Source: Candidatus Binataceae bacterium
GTDB lineage: Bacteria; Desulfobacterota; Binatia; Binatales; Binataceae
Length of the DNA stretch: 64,000 bases
Assembly: GCA_035308025.1 (NCBI GenBank)
Contig: DATGHL010000042.1
Location: 62,001-126,000, forward strand
Direction: 5' to 3'
Part shown: one piece after another, positions 58,118 through 64,000 of the stretch
Position numbering within the stretch: position 1 is the first letter of the stretch
How the letters are laid out: each line of letters begins with the position of its first letter
The notes under the pieces: model-generated
Told to the model about the DNA's origin: nothing
Databases searched by the model: none
Seen by the model: only the letters and a program-made list of their open reading frames with translations
Translations under genes and position numbers: made by a program

Positions 58118-60010
58118 CTAGTCCGCGAGCGGATCAACCGCGTAATGCTGGGCGTCAGGATTCTTTGCGGGCAGGCCGCCTTGCGGCGGATTCAACTCGA
58201 AGAATTTCTGCATCACTGCCTTGACCGCCGGCGCGGCCGTGCTACCGCCATGGCCGGCGTGCTCGATAATGCAGGCGATTGCAATCTGCGGATGATCGAG
58301 CGGGGCGAAAGCGATGAACCAGCCATGATCGCGATACTCTTCCGGCAGGGCGTTTTCCTTGGTGCGTTCGCCCTGCGCCTCCTTGACCACCTGGGCAGTC
58401 CCGGTCTTGCCCGCAACGACCACATTATCCATCTTGGCGCCGTGCGCGGTGCCGTCGGGCTGATTGACCACCCCGGCCATCCCGGCTCGCACCAATTCCA
58501 GGACCTCGGGATCGATATGGGCCTGACTCTGGACGATCGGCGGGAAAACCTTGACCGTACTGCCGTCGATCGCGTCAATCTCCTTGACGAACTGCGGTTT
58601 GAACAGCGTCCCGCCGTTGGCCACCGCCTCGGCGAGATCGGCAAGCTGCAGCGGCGTCGCGCCGACGTAGCCTTGGCCGATCGAGACCGAGAGGGTTTCC
58701 GCCGGATACCAGCGTTCGCCGAAGCGCCGCTCCTTCCATTCAGTTGAAGGCATCACGCCGGCCCGTTCGTTATCCAGATCGATCCCGCTCTTTTTGCCGA
58801 GACCCAGCGCATGCGCCCACGCCGCGAGGCGATCGATCCCGAGATGCTGGCCGACGTTGTAAAAGAAGACGTCGCAGGATTCCACGATCGCCCGATGCAG
58901 CGAAATGCTGCCATGGCCCTGCTTGCGCCAGCATCGATACTCACGGCCGCCGAAATAGATTCCGCCCGCACAGCCGTAGGCGGTTTGAGGCGTCAAGGTG
59001 TGATCTTCAAGAGCCGCTATCGAGTCGACCAGTTTAAAGGTCGAGCCCGGCGGATAGACCCCCTGAATCACGCGATTCGACAAGGGATGCGCTGGATCGG
59101 TGGTTAGAGCCCGCCACATCGCCGGCGTGATGCCGCCGGTAAAGGTGTTCGGGTCAAAGGCCGGATGACTCGCCATCGCGAGAATGTAGCCGGTGTTGGG
59201 GTCGATCGCGACGAGCGCTCCGGCACGATCGCCGATCGCCTGCTCTGCCACCTGCTGCAGGTCAAGATCAAGCGTCATGACCACGCTGTTACCGGGGCGC
59301 TCGGGAATGTCGCGCAGCGTCCGCAACCGCCGCCCGACCGAATCAACTTCAATCTCCTGGCCGCCGCTGTCGCCGCGCAGGCTCTGCTCCCAGGTGCGCT
59401 CCAGCCCGAACTTGCCGATCTCGTCGCCCATCCGATAGTCGGGGAGCCGATTCAGATCACGCACCGTTACTTCGCCGACATAACCGAGCAGATGGGCGGC
59501 GAGCGTTCCGTAGATGTAGTGGCGGCGCGGCTCGACCTCGAGGCTGACGCCGGGCAATTCGAGCTGATGCGTCTCGAGGGCGACCACCTGCGGCCACTTG
59601 AGATGCTCGTCGACGATCACCGGCTCGAAATCCGGACGCCCCTGATCGTCGGCGTCGTCGAGCTTCTTGGCCACGCCGTCCTGGCCCAGCAGCTTTTCGA
59701 GCCGCGCCGAGGTTGCCGCGATATCCGGCGCGTCCTCCGGCACCATCACCGCGGCGAACGACGGATGGGAGTCAACCAACGGCCGGTGACGAACGTCGTA
59801 GACCAACCCGCGCAGCGCCGGCAGGCGCTGCAGCCGAATCCGATTGCGATCGGCCAGTTCGGCCATCTCGTGATGCTTGATCAGTTGCAGGTAGTAGAGC
59901 CTGACCGCGGCCGCGGTCAGCACGGCGAGCATCACCGCGAGTAGTCCGGCAATCCGCGGCTCGAGCCGCGGAATCGGCCGATGTTTACCGCGCCTGGCGA
60001 ATCTGGCCAC
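58118..60010 (-). CDS. mrdA: Penicillin-binding protein 2 (transpeptidase)
   Basis: A 630-residue class B PBP. It has one N-terminal membrane anchor (about 20-42), a dimerisation domain and a transpeptidase domain with S323 in STFK, an SCD (378-380) in place of SxN, and K535-T536-G537. It cross-links peptidoglycan in the periplasm alongside RodA. It sits between mreD (60025) and rodA (58111), each gap under 20 bases. Confidence 0.95.
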   Translation of the reverse strand: MARFARRGKHRPIPRLEPRIAGLLAVMLAVLTAAAVRLYYLQLIKHHEMAELADRNRIRLQRLPALRGLVYDVRHRPLVDSHPSFAAVMVPEDAPDIAATSARLEKLLGQDGVAKKLDDADDQGRPDFEPVIVDEHLKWPQVVALETHQLELPGVSLEVEPRRHYIYGTLAAHLLGYVGEVTVRDLNRLPDYRMGDEIGKFGLERTWEQSLRGDSGGQEIEVDSVGRRLRTLRDIPERPGNSVVMTLDLDLQQVAEQAIGDRAGALVAIDPNTGYILAMASHPAFDPNTFTGGITPAMWRALTTDPAHPLSNRVIQGVYPPGSTFKLVDSIAALEDHTLTPQTAYGCAGGIYFGGREYRCWRKQGHGSISLHRAIVESCDVFFYNVGQHLGIDRLAAWAHALGLGKKSGIDLDNERAGVMPSTEWKERRFGERWYPAETLSVSIGQGYVGATPLQLADLAEAVANGGTLFKPQFVKEIDAIDGSTVKVFPPIVQSQAHIDPEVLELVRAGMAGVVNQPDGTAHGAKMDNVVVAGKTGTAQVVKEAQGERTKENALPEEYRDHGWFIAFAPLDHPQIAIACIIEHAGHGGSTAAPAVKAVMQKFFELNPPQGGLPAKNPDAQHYAVDPLAD

Positions 60011-60024
60011 TCATCACCGTGCCA

Positions 60025-60537
60025 TCAGCTGTATTCCCGTGAACTGCTCCGGCGCAGTCCGGTCATCCACGCCGCTCCGTCCATCATGGCAAAAATCGCG
60101 GGTGCGCACAGTGCCGTCAACGCCGCCTGAATCAGGATCGCCGGCGTCACCAGCGCCGCATTTTCCGATCCTGTCCATCCCGCACCGGCCAGGTAAGTGC
60201 CCAGCGCGCAAAACAAGACGCCGCCGAATACCGCCATCACGCCCAAGACGCGGCCCGGCGAAAAGACCGCTCGCGAAAGCCCGTACGTCAAAATAAAAAC
60301 GGCGGTGAAAAGCACAGCATTAAGCCCAAGCTGATTGCCGGAAAAGGCGTCGGTCGCATAGCCGATCGCGAAGGCCGCCAGCGCCGCCGGGATTCCGTGA
60401 TAGCGCAGGCCAAGATCCACCACCAGGATCAGCGTCAGCTCCGGCACGAGGATCTCGAAGGGCAACAAGCGCGGGATCGTGGTCTGCAGGATCAGGGCGA
60501 TCAGCGTCGCGATCGTGAACAGGCCCAACAACCGCAC
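60025..60537 (-). CDS. mreD: Rod shape-determining protein MreD
   Basis: A 170-residue membrane protein with about five helices (LFTIATLIALILQTTIPRLLP, VLFTAVFILTYGLSRAVF and others). Length, hydrophobicity and place between mreC and mrdA identify it; the sequence itself is weakly conserved in this family. It is an inner-membrane part of the elongasome. Confidence 0.88.
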   Translation of the reverse strand: MRLLGLFTIATLIALILQTTIPRLLPFEILVPELTLILVVDLGLRYHGIPAALAAFAIGYATDAFSGNQLGLNAVLFTAVFILTYGLSRAVFSPGRVLGVMAVFGGVLFCALGTYLAGAGWTGSENAALVTPAILIQAALTALCAPAIFAMMDGAAWMTGLRRSSSREYS

Positions 60538-60557
60538 GCTCCCTCAGTCTCGCTGGG

Positions 60558-61412
60558 TCAATTCCGATCGTCGGCGTCGATCTGCAGTTCGGGCGGCTTT
60601 TGCGTCAGCACCAGTAGCTGCTCAAGTTTACGGAAATCCGCAGCCGGCGACAGCTCGACGTTGAGGAACAGCCCCGGACCTTCCTGCGAGACCTGCGCGA
60701 CCTTGCCCACGAGCAAGCCGCGTGGGAAGATCCCGTCCATGCCCGAGGTTACGATCGTGTCGCCGGGCTTCAAGTCCTCGGTGCGGCCGACGTACTTCAT
60801 CGTGAGGCCGTCGTCGATCACTCCGCCAACGATACCGCGCGCCCGGCTGCGCTGATCGATCGCATCAAGCGCCGAATTGTGATCATCGATCAGCATCACG
60901 CGCGCGGCGTCGGGCGCCACCGCGATCAGCTTGCCGACGACGCCCGCAGCGGCGATCACGGCCATGTCGCGTCGAAAACCGCTGTGCGAGCCCTGTCCGA
61001 TGATCAAGGTGCGCGAGAGCCCGGTGGCGTCGCTGCCGATCACATTGGCGGCGACGGCCTTCATCGCCAAGGCGTCGCGCAGTTCGAGCAGATCGCCCAG
61101 TCGTTGGTTTTCCGCTTCCAGCTCGCTCGTCCGCGCACGCTCGCTTTCGAGCTCGGCGAGTTCTTTGCGCAGCGCGTCGTTCTCCCGTCGCGTCCCCACC
61201 AGCTCTAGATAGTCGTGGACAAACCCGCTCGTCTCGTCGCTGAAGCCTGCCTCGAAGGCTTGCACCGGCCGGAGTAATTCGATCAGTGCGATAGCCGGTC
61301 GGCTGGCCCGCGCGCCCGGTCGCGTCCCCGACAAAATCAGATGCAGGCCCAGAATCAGCAGCGTACCGGCGGTTAGTATCACGCCGTTACGCCGGAGGAA
61401 GGAACTTCTCAC
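60558..61412 (-). CDS. mreC: Rod shape-determining protein MreC
   Basis: A 284-residue protein with an N-terminal membrane helix (about 8-28), a coiled-coil (about 70-105: NDALRKELAELESERARTSE) and a periplasmic beta domain (VIGSDATGLSRTLIIGQGSHSG, VMLIDDHNSALDAIDQRSRA, VTSGMDGIFPRGLLVGKV). It scaffolds the elongasome, activating PBP2. It lies 62 bases after mreB and 20 before mreD. Confidence 0.94.
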   Translation of the reverse strand: MRSSFLRRNGVILTAGTLLILGLHLILSGTRPGARASRPAIALIELLRPVQAFEAGFSDETSGFVHDYLELVGTRRENDALRKELAELESERARTSELEAENQRLGDLLELRDALAMKAVAANVIGSDATGLSRTLIIGQGSHSGFRRDMAVIAAAGVVGKLIAVAPDAARVMLIDDHNSALDAIDQRSRARGIVGGVIDDGLTMKYVGRTEDLKPGDTIVTSGMDGIFPRGLLVGKVAQVSQEGPGLFLNVELSPAADFRKLEQLLVLTQKPPELQIDADDRN

Positions 61413-61474
61413 CTGTGCTCCCCGCGCCGGGGTTCTGTTCGATCAACTGTCGTTGTGATTGCGTAGGGCTGCGC

Positions 61475-62869
<1,395 letters not shown>

Positions 62870-64000
62870 ATGCTCGAAGGTATCCGGCGCTACGCCTATT
62901 CGTGGGTGACACGAGTCCTGCTGCTGTTCCTGATCGCCGTCTTTGTGATCTTTTTTGGCGGACTCGGCAGTTACTTTCTGCAAATCAAGCCGGTCGCCTC
63001 GATCGATTGCTACACCTATCTGCATCTCTTCACCCTGCCCGGATGCCGAAACATCCTGCCCGACGAGATCGACCGCCAAGCCGCCAACATCCGTCGCTCG
63101 GTGCAGAACGCACATAGTGAAGACGCCGAGCGGATGCTCGCGAGCGTCAACCTGCGACAGATCGCGGTCGAGAGCCTAATCGAGCAGATTCTGATCGAGC
63201 GCGAAGCCAATAAGCTCGGTCTGCGCATCAGCGACGAGGACCTCGGCAAGGCGATCGCCTCGCAAGCCGTCTTTCAGGATGACGGCCGCTTCAGCGAGAC
63301 GCGCTACGAGGAGATTCTGCGTGATAACCAGCTCGAGCCGGCCGCCTTCGAGGCCGACACGCGCGGCAAAATCCTTTCCGATACCCTGCGCTTCATGGTC
63401 AGTGACGCCATCGCGGCAAGTCCTGACGAGGCCCGCGCCGAGTTCAATCGCTTTGGTCAGAAGATCGCGCTCGAATATCTCGAATTTCCCTACACGAACT
63501 TTGCCGGCGGCCGACCCTCCGACGCGGAGATCGCCAAGTTCTATCACGACAACGAAGAGTCCTTCCGCGAACCAGAACGCGCCAGGATAAGCTTCATCCG
63601 TTATGACGCCGCCGTGCTGGCTCCCAAGGAGCCGCCCACAGATACGGCTATTTCGGATTTTTACGAGCAGAATCAGAAGGCGCTCTTTTCTCATCCCCAG
63701 CAGATCCATGCCCGCCACATTCTGATACATGTAGCCGCTGACGCGGGCGCAGCGGAGAAGGCCGCGGCCAAAGCACAAGCCGAGAGCTTGATGCAAAAGA
63801 TCAAAGCTGGCGCCAACTTCGCCGATCTCGCGAAAGAATACTCTGACGATCCCGGCTCCAAACAAAATGGCGGCGATTTGGGTTACATCTCGCGTGGCGA
63901 GCTGGTCAAACCGTTCGAGGAAGTTGCCTTCACGCTTAAGCCCGGCGAGTTGGGTATCGCGGAAACCCAGTTCGGCTTTCATGTGATCCAGGTCGAGGAC
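62870..64000 (+). CDS. PpiD/SurA-like peptidylprolyl isomerase, partial
   Basis: At least 377 residues, open at the right edge. A membrane anchor spans about residues 12-34 (VTRVLLLFLIAVFVIFFGGL). The SurA/PpiD-type N-terminal helical region follows (VNLRQIAVESLIEQILIEREANKLGLRISDEDL), and from about residue 280 the parvulin domain starts (QQIHARHILIHVAADAG ... FADLAKEYSDDPGSKQNGGD ... FEEVAFTLKPGELG). It would help outer membrane proteins fold in the periplasm. ATG 62870 matches the anchor start. An odd segment with two cysteines (CYTYLHLFTLPGC) follows the helix. Confidence 0.9.
   Translation, partial: MLEGIRRYAYSWVTRVLLLFLIAVFVIFFGGLGSYFLQIKPVASIDCYTYLHLFTLPGCRNILPDEIDRQAANIRRSVQNAHSEDAERMLASVNLRQIAVESLIEQILIEREANKLGLRISDEDLGKAIASQAVFQDDGRFSETRYEEILRDNQLEPAAFEADTRGKILSDTLRFMVSDAIAASPDEARAEFNRFGQKIALEYLEFPYTNFAGGRPSDAEIAKFYHDNEESFREPERARISFIRYDAAVLAPKEPPTDTAISDFYEQNQKALFSHPQQIHARHILIHVAADAGAAEKAAAKAQAESLMQKIKAGANFADLAKEYSDDPGSKQNGGDLGYISRGELVKPFEEVAFTLKPGELGIAETQFGFHVIQVED

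Overview
The window is GC-rich chromosomal DNA from a diderm (Gram-negative) bacterium. KDO genes (kdsA, kdsB), a heptose gene (hldE), lptF/lptG and an mre/rod cell-shape operon show an LPS-type outer membrane. The gene style (luciferase-like oxidoreductase, CaiB CoA-transferase, SCP2-type thiolase plus DUF35 partner, HpaB-like hydroxylase, F420-type PPOX protein, amidohydrolase, DUF1329 proteins) suggests an uncultured soil lineage near the old Deltaproteobacteria, such as Binatota. That placement is inference; there is no rRNA here to test it. I saw no tRNA, rRNA, transposase, integrase or CRISPR array.

Layout. 1-3357: the tail of a gene, then an Rrf2 regulator divergent from assimilatory siroheme reductase and cysH, with three dyads between them. 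3338-4265: a decayed flavin monooxygenase. 4436-9581: a zinc dehydrogenase, a small orphan, acetyl-CoA synthetase and a GH57-type protein. 9708-23375: a catabolic region with haloalkane dehalogenase, enoyl-CoA hydratase, luciferase-like oxidoreductase, HsaA-like flavoprotein, NTF2-like secreted protein, alpha/beta hydrolase, amidohydrolase, CoA-transferase, dienelactone hydrolase, cupin, acetamidase, PPi-type phosphofructokinase and a CMD-family protein. 23392-24780: a DUF1329 secreted protein. 24854-26250: a frameshifted ApeA-like HEPN defence gene. 26335-29592: kdsB-pyrG-kdsA. 29826-33166: three tandem secreted glycine-rich paralogues of a family I do not recognise, followed by a second DUF1329 protein. 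34876-40062: VOC protein, lptF-lptG, a secreted protein, an F420/flavin-type PPOX protein and an M24 peptidase. 40095-43058: pstS-pstC-pstA without pstB, behind a candidate Pho box. 43300-48002: thiolase/DUF35 pair split by a repeat element, two small membrane or zinc proteins, and an HpaB-like hydroxylase. 48010-50785: secreted ASH-domain protein with a coupled 50-residue ORF, and a secreted HEVGE protein. 50990-54750: SDR, hldE, acyl-CoA dehydrogenase. 54822-56947: tyrosinase, and a Phd/PIN toxin-antitoxin pair bracketed by an 81-bp direct repeat taken from the 3' end of a neighbouring gene. 57005-62509: mreB-mreC-mreD-mrdA-rodA. 62870 to the right edge: a PpiD/SurA-like foldase.

The strongest leads are the three-gene Gly-rich secreted family, the 81-bp 3'-end duplication around the toxin-antitoxin pair (with a looser parallel around 12.8-15.0 kb), the broken ApeA-like gene, and a family of small dispersed repeats with at least three copies.
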